This document shows positions 7,579 to 16,614 of a stretch of 64,000 nt of DNA, in pieces. Below the pieces are notes generated by a model that did no database searches, had not been told where the DNA came from, and was given only the letters and a program-made list of their open reading frames with translations. The DNA is from CATQHS01 sp965203375 (GTDB taxonomy: Bacteria > Actinomycetota > Acidimicrobiia > Acidimicrobiales > Aldehydirespiratoraceae): positions 2,914,001 through 2,978,000 of the forward strand of contig OZ241886.1 of NCBI GenBank assembly GCA_965203375.1, in the 5' to 3' direction. The position numbers were made by a program, and so were the translations under genes. Within the stretch, counting starts at the first letter, position 1. The number at the start of each line of letters is the position of its first letter.

Positions 7579-10008
7579 GTGGACATGACAGTCGCCGCTA
7601 ACAGGACCGCTATGACGAAGGGCGCCGTGATCGCGGTCTCGATGGGGCTACTGGCCACAGCGTGCGCCGGATCGTCGGACCCACCGGGCACTGTCACCGG
7701 GTTGGACTCGAATCCAGGCGCGGTCGAAGCGCCCGGAAAAGAGGGGGTTGGGTCAGGCTCAGAGGTTGACACGGGCTCCGTACCGGATTCGGGCTCGGGC
7801 CTGAGTTCGGAGCCGGACTCGGGCTCGGAGACTGAGACCGACGGCGGTGGCGAGGCGGTGGTCGATCCCGGAAACGGCGAGAGCGGGCTCACCGCCGGGT
7901 TGAGCACTTTCGACGACTGCGGGAGCCTGCTGGATCATCTGCGCACGGAATACGCCGAGCGGGTCGGCCCTTGGGGCTTCGAGTCCGGGGGCTGGCGCGA
8001 GTCTTGGGTAACCAGGTCGGAGACAGCAGACGAGGACACGGCTGACGGCTCGGACCCGGACAGCGCCGAAGCGACCTCGGACTACCGGTTCATAGGGGTC
8101 GTCGATTCCAGTCCGGACCTACAGGAGGCCGGGGTGGACGGGGCCGACCTGGTCAAGACCGACGGCCGCCGGATTTTCGCGGTGTCCAACGGCTTGCTCC
8201 TAGTGGTCGATGTCGGCTCCCGGCAGGTCAAGGGGTCGACCCGGCTCGCCTCGGGGCAAGGGGCCGGATTGCTGCTCGACGGCGACGACCTGCTGGTGAT
8301 CCTGAGCGATGACTCGCTCCCGGTCAGAGCCGCGCTCGAACCCGACGACGGCTCGGACGCCGCCGACCAGCCGAGGAGAAACGACCTGTCGGTCACCGTC
8401 GTGCAGCGGGTCCGGGTGGACGGCTACGAACCCCGGGTGGTCGAGACGCTGCGTATGGACGGCACCTACCGCAGCGCCCGCAGCATCGACGGCGTGGCCC
8501 GAGTGGTGACCCGCCACCACCCGTCGGGGTCGTTCTCGTTTGTGTCCCCCCAGGGGAGCACCAGCGAGTGGGAGGCCGAGCAGGCCAACCGGGCCGCCGT
8601 CGCAGCCAGCACCCTGGAGGACTGGCTCCCCTCCTACGCCATCATCGGTGGCGACGGTGCCAGCCCCCCGGTCGAGGGCGGCCTGCTGTCGGCATGTGAG
8701 AACGTGTACGTGCCATCGGAGTTCTCCGGATTCGGGACGATCAACGTGATGAGTCTGCCCATCGGCGGGCCGCTGGCCAGCGACAGCGCCGTGTCGGTGG
8801 CGGTGCATAGCAGCTCCGTCCACGCCACGCCCCAGTCGTTGTACGTGGTCCCTTCGGCCTGGGTCGCCCCGGAAGTCTTCGCGGACAAGTTCGCCTGGAC
8901 ACAGACGGCCATAGACAGGCGGGACGCCATCCACCGCTTCGACCTCACCAACCCCGCCCGGGCCGCCTATGCGTCCTCGGGGAGCGTCCCGGGCCGGATC
9001 CGCAATTATTCGCTGTCCGAGCACGACGGCCATCTGCGGGTAGTGACCACCACCGGCGACCTCTGGTGGCAGCAGTCGTTGAGCCAGGTCCGGGTGCTGC
9101 GCCAGGACGGCAACCGCTTGGTGGAGGTGGGCGCCGTCGACGACATCGGCCAGAGCGAGCGGATCGAGTTGGTGCGCTTCGCCGGCGACATCGTCTACGT
9201 CATCCCCACCCGCCGAGCCGACCCTCTCTACACCCTCGACCTGTCCGACCCCGAGAACCCCGCCATCGGCGGCGAGTTCGAGATCCCCGACTTCTCCAAC
9301 TACCAACTCCACCACATCGGCAACGACTTGGTGGTCGGCGTCGGCAATGACACCTACGCGTCCACCGCCGACTACACCAGAAGCGAGATCTCACTGTTCG
9401 ACGTGAGCGACCTGGCCTATCCCCGAGAGCTGGACGTGTGGACCGCCCCCGGCCCCTGGGCCTATGCGATCGGGGACCACCTGTGGCCGGGACTGGGCCG
9501 CGTGTTCACCGTCTCCACTTGGACCAACGGGACGGCGGGGGCGTTAGCACTGCGGATCGAGGAGAACTCAATCACCGAGATCGGCCGGGTCGACCACATC
9601 GGCCCGAACACCGGCCCGCGCATAGGCTCGACCAACTGCCGGAAGCTGATCTGGGAAACGGTGTCCGAGGCGGCCGAGCCGGAATCGGACCTGTGGCGCA
9701 CGCTCTACTACACCGACACCATCGCCTGTAAGCCTGGCGAGAGCCCCGTCATGGCTGGCTTCGACTGCTGGTCGGTGGATTCGGTGCAGGAGGATGCCCG
9801 GTCTCTCGGCGTGATCGTCGGCGACGAGACGCTGTTCTCCTGCCAGTTCGGCATCAGCCTGAACAGCATCGTGCGCAGCCTGGTGATCGGCGACGAGCTG
9901 TGGACCCTCAGCTACCGGAACGGCGACTCCCGGGAATCCCTGGCCGGGAAGCTGGCGGTCAGCGACCTGGCCACCTTCGAGCGGGTGGCCCTGATCGATC
10001 TTTTCTGA
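7579..10008 (+). CDS. Secreted beta-propeller lipoprotein (family copy 4)
   Basis: 809 residues. The GTG start at 7579 lies 7 bases after GGGGGAG; an in-frame ATG two codons on is the alternative. The signal peptide ends in GLLATAC (cysteine near 32) and is followed by a long Gly/Ser/Asp/Glu linker to about residue 95. Family blocks are present: YAERVGPWGFES, GVDGADLVKTDG, TLEDWLPSYAI, VYVPSEFSGFG, DLSDPENPAIGGEF. In the signature this copy has GVDGAD where the others have GVDEAD. It is more diverged from copies 2 and 5 than they are from each other, although it lies between them. It probably shares a transcript with the next gene. Confidence 0.85.
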   Translation: MDMTVAANRTAMTKGAVIAVSMGLLATACAGSSDPPGTVTGLDSNPGAVEAPGKEGVGSGSEVDTGSVPDSGSGLSSEPDSGSETETDGGGEAVVDPGNGESGLTAGLSTFDDCGSLLDHLRTEYAERVGPWGFESGGWRESWVTRSETADEDTADGSDPDSAEATSDYRFIGVVDSSPDLQEAGVDGADLVKTDGRRIFAVSNGLLLVVDVGSRQVKGSTRLASGQGAGLLLDGDDLLVILSDDSLPVRAALEPDDGSDAADQPRRNDLSVTVVQRVRVDGYEPRVVETLRMDGTYRSARSIDGVARVVTRHHPSGSFSFVSPQGSTSEWEAEQANRAAVAASTLEDWLPSYAIIGGDGASPPVEGGLLSACENVYVPSEFSGFGTINVMSLPIGGPLASDSAVSVAVHSSSVHATPQSLYVVPSAWVAPEVFADKFAWTQTAIDRRDAIHRFDLTNPARAAYASSGSVPGRIRNYSLSEHDGHLRVVTTTGDLWWQQSLSQVRVLRQDGNRLVEVGAVDDIGQSERIELVRFAGDIVYVIPTRRADPLYTLDLSDPENPAIGGEFEIPDFSNYQLHHIGNDLVVGVGNDTYASTADYTRSEISLFDVSDLAYPRELDVWTAPGPWAYAIGDHLWPGLGRVFTVSTWTNGTAGALALRIEENSITEIGRVDHIGPNTGPRIGSTNCRKLIWETVSEAAEPESDLWRTLYYTDTIACKPGESPVMAGFDCWSVDSVQEDARSLGVIVGDETLFSCQFGISLNSIVRSLVIGDELWTLSYRNGDSRESLAGKLAVSDLATFERVALIDLF

Positions 10009-10032
10009 GCGCAACCACTCGAGGCAGAAGAA

Positions 10033-12405
10033 ATGACCATGGGCAGGAACACTTCGATGAGCAGGGCCGCGATGAGGACCGCCGTGATCGCGGTCACGGC
10101 GTCGCTGCTGGCCGCGGCGTGCGCCAAATCGCCGGACACTCCCGGCGAACTCACCGGGCCGGACTCGAGCACCGGCAGCAGCGAGGCGGTGATCGACCTC
10201 GGTGACGACGAGATCATGTTCACCGCCGCGCTGAGCGCGTTCGACGAATGCGACAGCCTGCTGGATCATCTGCGCTCGGAATACGCCGAGCGGGTCGGCC
10301 CCTGGGGATTCGAGGCCAGTGGCAGGCACGGGCCCGGGATCCCCGAGCTGGCCGGGGCCGATGTCATGGAAGCGTCCGGTGTCGTCACCGACGACTCGGA
10401 TCAGAGCAGCACCGAGGCGGTCAGGGCCGGTTTGGTCGAGGGGGTCGACTACTCGGGCACGAACGTCCAGGAGGCCGGGGTGGACGAGGCCGATCTGGTC
10501 AAGACCGACGGCCGCCGGATTTTCGCGGTGTCCGACGGCCGGCTCTCGGTGATCGACGCGGCCGCCAGGCGGGTGGTCGGGTCGGTCGGCATCGCCTCGG
10601 GTTTCAGCGCCGAGATGTTCTTGGACGGCGACGACCTGCTGGTGATCCTGAGCGGCTATTCGTCGCTGTACGAGACCGCGGCCGACGACGGCGACGGTGA
10701 CGGCAACGGGTCGGCGGAGCACGACCAGCCGGTCACCGTCGTCCAGCGGGTCCGGGTGGACGGCGACACCCCCAGTGTGGTCGAGACGCTGCGGATGGAA
10801 GGCGCCTATGTCAGCGCTCGCAGCGTCGGCGGGGTGGCTCGGGTGGTGACCCGCCACGACCCTCCGATGTCGTTCCCGTTCGTGTTCCCTCAGGGGGGCA
10901 TCGGCAGCGAGCAGGCGGCCGAGGAGGCCAACCGGGCCGCGGTGCTCGCCAGCACCCTGGAGGACTGGCTGCCCTCTTACGCCGTCGCCGATGGCGCCAG
11001 CGCGTCCAGCCCGGTAGAGGGCAGCCAACGGCCAGCCTGCGGGAACGTGTACGTGCCCTCGGAGTTCGCCGGGTTCGGGGTGACCACCGTGATGAGTCTG
11101 CCGGTCGGCGGGCCGCTGGCCGGTGACAGCACCGTGTCGGTGACAGCCCCCGGCGACATCGTCTACGCCACGCCCCGGTCGCTCTATGTGGCCACCTCGG
11201 CCTGGATCGCCCCTGAGGTCCTAGAAGACGAAGCCACTCGCCAGCGAATTGCCGAGGACTGGCAGGCGGCGATCCACCGCTTCGACCTCACCGACCCCGC
11301 CCGGGCCGCCTACGCCGCCTCAGGCCTGGTGCCGGGCCAGATACACAACCAGTTCTCGCTGTCCGAGCACGACGGCCACCTGCGAGTGGTTACCACCACC
11401 GGCGACCTCTGGTGGGGCCAAGACGACGAGGCGCCGTCGTCGAGCCAGGTCCGGGTGCTGCGCCAGACCGGCGACCGCCTGGTGGAGGTGGGCAGCGTGG
11501 GCGACATCGGCCGGGGCGAGCAGGTCCAGTCGGTGCGCTTCACCGGCGACGTCGGCTATGTGGTCACCTTCCGCCAAGTCGATCCCTTCTACACCCTGGA
11601 CCTGTCCGACCCTGAGAACCCCGCCGTCGTGGGCGAGTTGAAAATCCCCGGCTTCTCCAGCTACCTGCACCCCATCAGCGACGATCTCGTTCTTGGCGTC
11701 GGCTTCGACGCCGACGAGACCGCCGGGGTTGTCACCGGAAGCAAAGTCTCGCTGTTCGACGTGAGCGACCTGGCCAACCCCCAAGAACTGGACGTGTGGA
11801 TCGCCCCCGACGACTACAACGACGCCGGCTGGGATCACCGGGCCTTCCTGTGGTGGGAACCGGCCCGCATGGCCGTGTTCGGCATCTCCTCCTGGAACCG
11901 CCAGACCGCCGAGGCGGTGGCGCTGCGGGTCGAGGACGGCTCGCTCACCGAGGTCGGGAGGATCGACCACACCGAGGGATGCCAGATACTCAACATGGGC
12001 ATGGCGGAGGAATTGAAGCATGACGATCATCTATACGAACTGTGGGAAACGCTCACCGACCTGAACGTCATCGTCTGCGAACCGGATGAGAGCCCCTCCG
12101 TAGTCGACTTCGACTGCCGGACGGTGGGCTGGACGCCGTTGGACTGGGTGTTCGAGGAAGCCGGGATCTACGACCTGATCTCTGGCGACGAGACGCTGTT
12201 CTCCTGCGAACCCGACCCTGACCTGGACTACCTAAGTCCTGTCCCCAGACCACACCTTGACGTCATCGTGCGCAGCATGGTGATCGGCGACGAGCTGTGG
12301 ACCCTCAGCTACAGCAACGGCAACACCCAGGAGTCCCCAGCCGGCAAACTAGCAACCAGCGACCTAACCACCCTAGAGCGGACAGCCCTAATCGGACTGC
12401 CATAA
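10033..12405 (+). CDS. Secreted beta-propeller lipoprotein (family copy 5)
   Basis: 790 residues. The start at 10033 has AGAAGAA just upstream and lies 24 bases after the previous stop, so it is likely co-transcribed with copy 4. The signal peptide ends AVTASLLAAAC (cysteine near 32), with a short linker, then YAERVGPWGFEA, VQEAGVDEADLVKTDG, TLEDWLPSYAV and KIPGFSSYLH. The C-terminal third differs from copy 2 by extra residues around LDYLSPVPRPH. The coding sequence from about 11,440 to 11,760 is nearly base-identical to 4,963-5,290 in copy 2. Extracytoplasmic location is well supported; ligand or partner is unknown. Confidence 0.85.
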   Translation: MTMGRNTSMSRAAMRTAVIAVTASLLAAACAKSPDTPGELTGPDSSTGSSEAVIDLGDDEIMFTAALSAFDECDSLLDHLRSEYAERVGPWGFEASGRHGPGIPELAGADVMEASGVVTDDSDQSSTEAVRAGLVEGVDYSGTNVQEAGVDEADLVKTDGRRIFAVSDGRLSVIDAAARRVVGSVGIASGFSAEMFLDGDDLLVILSGYSSLYETAADDGDGDGNGSAEHDQPVTVVQRVRVDGDTPSVVETLRMEGAYVSARSVGGVARVVTRHDPPMSFPFVFPQGGIGSEQAAEEANRAAVLASTLEDWLPSYAVADGASASSPVEGSQRPACGNVYVPSEFAGFGVTTVMSLPVGGPLAGDSTVSVTAPGDIVYATPRSLYVATSAWIAPEVLEDEATRQRIAEDWQAAIHRFDLTDPARAAYAASGLVPGQIHNQFSLSEHDGHLRVVTTTGDLWWGQDDEAPSSSQVRVLRQTGDRLVEVGSVGDIGRGEQVQSVRFTGDVGYVVTFRQVDPFYTLDLSDPENPAVVGELKIPGFSSYLHPISDDLVLGVGFDADETAGVVTGSKVSLFDVSDLANPQELDVWIAPDDYNDAGWDHRAFLWWEPARMAVFGISSWNRQTAEAVALRVEDGSLTEVGRIDHTEGCQILNMGMAEELKHDDHLYELWETLTDLNVIVCEPDESPSVVDFDCRTVGWTPLDWVFEEAGIYDLISGDETLFSCEPDPDLDYLSPVPRPHLDVIVRSMVIGDELWTLSYSNGNTQESPAGKLATSDLTTLERTALIGLP

Positions 12406-12583
12406 GCGTCTGCCGAGTGCGAGCCCCAGGGTTACTCGGACTGTGGGGGTGCGATATGGGCACAAGACCATGCGACCTTCCATCCGGTACCGGTCCAACT
12501 CGCTGGGGTGCAGGTCAATCTCCACATCGATGACCGGGCCTTTTGAGCCGACGTTCCCGGTGAGGAGCGAGTAACCGACCTCG

Positions 12584-12856
12584 TCAGAGCTGATCGGCTC
12601 TAACCACCCGCGGAACGCTGATCACTGGATCTTGCTCCAACACCGCTTTGACGAGGAAGCGCCTGCCGATCGGGCTCTGGAAGCCGGCCGCGCAGGCCTC
12701 CGTCTCGACATCGAAGCAGCCTACGAACTCGGGCCGCCGACGCCGGTCGTACGGCTGCACGAACAGCGCCCAGCGGCCGGCGTCGCTAGCCAGCAGCGCG
12801 GCGCGGTGCTTCGAGAACGCCCTCTCAAGCCGATCGAGCACCGCGGTGGAAGCCAC
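12584..12856 (-). CDS. Small hypothetical protein, 90 residues
   Basis: A GTG at 12856 opens a 90-residue frame ending TGA at 12584. It has a helical, charged N-terminal half (VLDRLERAFSKHRAALLAS), then a strand-rich segment RWALFVQPYD, a GCFDVETEACAAGF turn and a basic C terminus. I do not recognise the family with confidence; the look is of a small actinobacterial adaptor or antitoxin-like protein. It lies upstream of nothing on its strand except a 190-base stretch that is open in the -1 frame (about 12391-12590) but lacks a start codon. It is convergent with the last propeller gene. Confidence 0.55.
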   Translation of the reverse strand: MASTAVLDRLERAFSKHRAALLASDAGRWALFVQPYDRRRRPEFVGCFDVETEACAAGFQSPIGRRFLVKAVLEQDPVISVPRVVRADQL

Positions 12857-13059
12857 GCTTCCATTGTGGCGCCGCCTGCCGGCGCCGCGGTAGAACGGCC
12901 GGCCAGGTCGCTCAGCCAGCGGGTTGGGGCTGGGGACGGTGTCGAGCTTGGCACGGCCGAGTCGGCGGCAGGCAAGAAGAGGCACCGCGCGACCGGAGCT
13001 GTCGCTGGACTTGGCCGGGAGAGCTTGGGCCCCGGGGGGCAGAGCCGAGGTTGAGGGGC

Positions 13060-14595
13060 TCAGGCCGGTCGGGGGGCGTCGGCGGGCGGATCGGGGTCCT
13101 CGTAGCCGGACAGGTGGGCCCGGGCCGACCGGGCCGCGCCGGGCGGGACCCCGGTGACGACGACGGCGACCCCGGTCCCGGACAGCTCGTCCAGGATTCG
13201 GCGCAGGGCAGCGGCCCCGGAGTAGTCGAGGCGCCCCACCCCGCCTAGCTGCACGGTGACGGCGGCCAGGTCGGGGTGGCCGGCCAGCTCGGTGCGGATG
13301 AGCCGGTCGATCTGGGGGACGGTGGCGAACCACAGCACCCCCCTGGGCGACACGGTCAGGGTGTCGCCGGCCCGCTCGCCGTCCACGGTGACGTTCAGCT
13401 CCCGGTAGAGGTGGACGGCCACGGCCAGGCCGATGCCCACCAGCACCCCCCGCTCGACCCTGGGGGCCAACACCAGGGTGGCGGCCAGCGTGCCCGCCCC
13501 CACCAGGGCCTGGGCCGGCGACTGGGCCGCGATCTCCCACAGGCCCCGGACGTCCACCAGCCTCACCACCGCCGAGATGACGACGGCGCCGAGAATGGCC
13601 CGGGGCAGGTCGGCTATCAGGGGCAGCAGCGGCAGGGCGGCCAGCACGAAGGCCCCGGTCACCGCCCCCGACCAGGCGCTGGTGGCCCCGGCCAGCCGGT
13701 TGAGCGAACTGCGCGAGAAGGAGCCCCCCACCGGGAAGGCGCCCGACACCCCGGCGGCCAGGTTGGCCACGCCCTGGCCGATCATCTCCCGGTCGGCGTT
13801 CCAGGCCAGCCGGTCGGTGCGGGCCAGGGTCCGGGCGATGGACGCCGGCTCGGCGAACCCGACCAGGGCGATGACCGCGGCCGGCACGGCCAGGTCGGCC
13901 GCCGAGGACCACTCGAAGGCGATCCCCAGGGGAACGAACCCGCCCTCCAGCCTGCCGACGACAGACCCCGAGTAGCCGGCGGCGGCGCTCACCGCCACCC
14001 CGGCCACCACCGCGGCCAGCACGCCCGGGAACAGGCGGTGCAGCCTCGGGCCGGCCCAGATAACCGCCGCGGCGCCGGCCGCGAACCCGACCGCGGGCCA
14101 GCTCCACTCCGAGGGCCTAGACAGGGCCGAGGCCGCGCCGGCCAGCACCCCCCGGCCCTCGACGGCGACGTCGAACACCTTGGGGAGTTGCGAGGCCACG
14201 ATCAGCACGGCCGCCCCGCCGGTGAACCCGGTCAGCACCGGCTCCGACAGCAGATAGGCGGCCCGGCCCAGGCGGACCAGCCCCAGCGCCACCCGGAAGG
14301 CGCCGACCAGCACGGCCAGCAGCGCCGCCCTGGCGATGTAGTCGCCGTCGCCGGGCTCGGCCATGGTCGACAGCGCCCCGAAGGTGAGCAGCGAGGTCAG
14401 CGCCACCGGGCCGGTCTGCAGATACGGCGACGAGGCGAAGGCGGCGGCGGCCAGGGCCGGCAGGGCCAGGGCGTAGAGCCCGTAAACGGGGGGGAGGCCG
14501 GCCAGTTCGGCGTAGGCCAGGGACTGGGGGATGGCCACCAGCGCCACCGACACCCCGGCGACGACGTCGCCGGAGCTGGGCCGAACCATCCGCAT
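13060..14595 (-). CDS. SulP family inorganic anion permease with STAS domain
   Basis: 511 residues. The N terminus carries the SulP signature region (SVALVAIPQSLAYAELAGLP at residues 15-34), followed by about ten hydrophobic segments to residue 390, and a cytoplasmic STAS domain from about residue 405 to 495 (VQLGGVGRLDYSGAAALRRI). The family exchanges or imports sulfate, bicarbonate, chloride or related anions across the inner membrane; the substrate cannot be assigned here. Start at 14595 (ATG, next in-frame ATG two codons later). It is divergent from the DtxR-type regulator gene with a 109-base spacer, so shared control is possible but no operator is evident. Confidence 0.9.
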   Translation of the reverse strand: MRMVRPSSGDVVAGVSVALVAIPQSLAYAELAGLPPVYGLYALALPALAAAAFASSPYLQTGPVALTSLLTFGALSTMAEPGDGDYIARAALLAVLVGAFRVALGLVRLGRAAYLLSEPVLTGFTGGAAVLIVASQLPKVFDVAVEGRGVLAGAASALSRPSEWSWPAVGFAAGAAAVIWAGPRLHRLFPGVLAAVVAGVAVSAAAGYSGSVVGRLEGGFVPLGIAFEWSSAADLAVPAAVIALVGFAEPASIARTLARTDRLAWNADREMIGQGVANLAAGVSGAFPVGGSFSRSSLNRLAGATSAWSGAVTGAFVLAALPLLPLIADLPRAILGAVVISAVVRLVDVRGLWEIAAQSPAQALVGAGTLAATLVLAPRVERGVLVGIGLAVAVHLYRELNVTVDGERAGDTLTVSPRGVLWFATVPQIDRLIRTELAGHPDLAAVTVQLGGVGRLDYSGAAALRRILDELSGTGVAVVVTGVPPGAARSARAHLSGYEDPDPPADAPRPA

Positions 14596-14704
14596 CGGTG
14601 GTTTCTACCGCACCGAGGCCGCACCGGGCCCAGCGGCCCGCCTTCTGTCCGACCGCGCCCGCCTTCCCCCGACGCGCCCGCTCCGCCCGGGTTAGTCTGG
14701 GCCC

Positions 14705-15379
14705 ATGGCCCATGACACCCCCGAGTACCACCCGGGCTTCGAGGAGTACAGCGAGACGGTCTACGAGCTGGCCGAGGACGGGGTGGAGGTCATCCAGGCC
14801 CGCATCGCCGAGCGGCTCGACGTGTCAAGGCCGGCGGTGTCGGAGATGATCCGCCGCATGCAGACGGCCGGGCTGGTGGACGTGGACGACCGGTCCCACA
14901 TCACCCTCACCGATGACGGCAGCGAGCTGGCCACCACCGTGGTGCGCCGGCACCGGCTGGCCGAGCGCTTCCTCACCGACGTGCTGCACCTGAGCTGGGC
15001 CGACGCCCACCATGAGGCCGGGCGCTGGGAGCATGTCATCTCCCCGGTGGTCGAAGAGGCGATGATGCGGATCCTGGGCGACCCCAACACCTGCCCCCAC
15101 GGCAACCCCATACCCGGCACCGACTACACCCAGCCGGCCAACGTGCGGCCGCTGGTGGCCGTCGGCGTCCGCGAGGCCTTCACGGTGGAGCGCATACCCG
15201 AGGAGCTGGAGTTCCAGCCCGGCCAGCTCGACTTCCTGGAGGAGGCCGGGGTGATGCCGGGACGGGACGGGACGGTGGTCTCCGTCGCCCCCGACGGCAC
15301 CACCACCGTCTCCATGGGCGAGAGCACCACCGGGATCGGCGCCTTCGCCGCCGCCCGCATCCTCGTCTCCTCCGGGTAA
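14705..15379 (+). CDS. DtxR/MntR-family metal-dependent transcriptional regulator
   Basis: 224 residues. An N-terminal winged helix (residues 10-70, with LDVSRPAVSEMIRRMQ as recognition region) is followed by the dimerisation and metal-binding domain (75-140: RRHRLAERFLTDVLHL, then EAGRWEHVIS) and a C-terminal FeoA/SH3-like domain (about 150-224). Such proteins sense Fe(II) or Mn(II) and repress uptake genes. The position that is cysteine 102 in DtxR (EACRWEH) is glycine here (EAGRWEH), while the neighbouring Glu and His are kept. The next genes encode a ferric-type ABC transporter on the same strand, a plausible target. Metal specificity cannot be read from the sequence. Confidence 0.88.
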   Translation: MAHDTPEYHPGFEEYSETVYELAEDGVEVIQARIAERLDVSRPAVSEMIRRMQTAGLVDVDDRSHITLTDDGSELATTVVRRHRLAERFLTDVLHLSWADAHHEAGRWEHVISPVVEEAMMRILGDPNTCPHGNPIPGTDYTQPANVRPLVAVGVREAFTVERIPEELEFQPGQLDFLEEAGVMPGRDGTVVSVAPDGTTTVSMGESTTGIGAFAAARILVSSG

Positions 15380-15423
15380 GGCCACTAGGCAGAACTCCAG
15401 CCAGCGCCGCCGGCCTCGGACGC

Positions 15424-15530
15424 CGGGCTGAAGACACCGGGCTGACTTTCTACCGGGCCGACTTCTACCCGGCCGCCTTCTACCGAACTGACTTCCCGCC
15501 CGCGCTGACTTCGCGCCGGGCCGTCTTTCC
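15424..15530. repeat. Degenerate short tandem repeat, about 16-17 bp period
   Basis: About six or seven diverged units of the form GGGCCGACTTCTACC occupy the spacer between the DtxR-type gene and the ABC ATPase gene. No gene or clear hairpin is associated with it. Confidence 0.6.
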
Positions 15531-15558
15531 AGCCGGTGTCAGGCTACCCTTCCAACTC

Positions 15559-16599
15559 ATGTCTGGCGAGGGTGGCGGCAACGGCCCCGTCCCGGTGGTG
15601 ATCGAGGGCCTCAGCCACTCCTACGGGTCCGGGCCGGTCTTGGACGGCGTCGGGCTCGAGGTCGCCCCGGGCGAGCACCTGTCCCTGCTGGGGCCGAGCG
15701 GGTGCGGCAAGACGACGCTGCTGCGGGCCATCGCCGGCCTGGAGCGGCCCGAGCGGGGCGCGATCAGGCTTGGCTCCGCAGAAGTGACGGGGCCCGGCGC
15801 CTGGGTCCCCCCCGAGCGGCGCCGGGTGGGCATGGTCTTCCAGGACTGGGCCCTGTTCCCCCACATGACGGTGGCGGAGAACGTCTCCTACGGGCTGAAC
15901 CGGAACGGGCGCGGCGGCGAGCGGGCGGCCGAGGCCCTGGCCATGGTGGGGCTGAGCGGGATGGAGGACCGGATGCCCGGCACCCTGTCGGGCGGCGAGC
16001 GCCAGCGGGTGGCCCTGGCCCGGGCCCTCGCCCCCCGGCCCCAGGTGCTGCTGCTCGACGAGCCCTTCTCCAGCCTCGACACGGCGCTGCGGGTCGAGAT
16101 CCGCACCGACATGCACCGTCTGCTGGTGAAGCTGGGGATCACCTCGGTCTTCGTCACCCACGACCAAGAGGCCGCCTTCGTGGTGGGCGACCGGATCGCG
16201 GTGATGACCGAGGGCCGCATCGTCCAAGTGGACACCCCCCACGGCCTGTACGCCCGGCCAGCCGACCGGTGGGTGGCCTCGTTCGTGGGCGAAGGCAGCC
16301 TGCTGCCGGGCCAGGCCGCCGACGGGGTGGCCGCCACCCCCATCGGCCCCGTGCCGGTGACCGGGGCGAACGGGGGGCCGGTGGACGTGCTGGTGCGGCC
16401 CGAGGACCTGGCCGTGGTGCCGGGCGACGCCGGCACGGTCGAGATGATCGAGTTCTACGGCCACGACGCCATGGTCTTCGTCGCCCTCAACGGCGGGACC
16501 CTCAAGGTCAGGACCGGGCCCGATCCGGGCGTGGGCCGGGGCCAGCGGGTGGGGGTCGAGTTCTCGGTCGCCCGGGCTCGGGCTTTTCCGGCCGCCTGA
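15559..16599 (+). CDS. Ferric-type (FbpC/PotA-like) ABC transporter ATP-binding protein
   Basis: 346 residues. Walker A GPSGCGKTT at 45-53, ABC signature LSGGERQRVAL near 138, Walker B LLLDEPFSSLD just after, and switch histidine in FVTHDQEAA near 200. The extra C-terminal domain (about 250-340, with VLVRPEDLAVVPG) is the TOBE-like regulatory domain of Fe(III), polyamine and sulfate importers. It energises uptake at the inner membrane together with the permease that starts 15 bases after its stop. No periplasmic binding protein gene accompanies the pair. Confidence 0.9.
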   Translation: MSGEGGGNGPVPVVIEGLSHSYGSGPVLDGVGLEVAPGEHLSLLGPSGCGKTTLLRAIAGLERPERGAIRLGSAEVTGPGAWVPPERRRVGMVFQDWALFPHMTVAENVSYGLNRNGRGGERAAEALAMVGLSGMEDRMPGTLSGGERQRVALARALAPRPQVLLLDEPFSSLDTALRVEIRTDMHRLLVKLGITSVFVTHDQEAAFVVGDRIAVMTEGRIVQVDTPHGLYARPADRWVASFVGEGSLLPGQAADGVAATPIGPVPVTGANGGPVDVLVRPEDLAVVPGDAGTVEMIEFYGHDAMVFVALNGGTLKVRTGPDPGVGRGQRVGVEFSVARARAFPAA

Positions 16600-16614
16600 A
16601 GACCCCCTCGGCCG

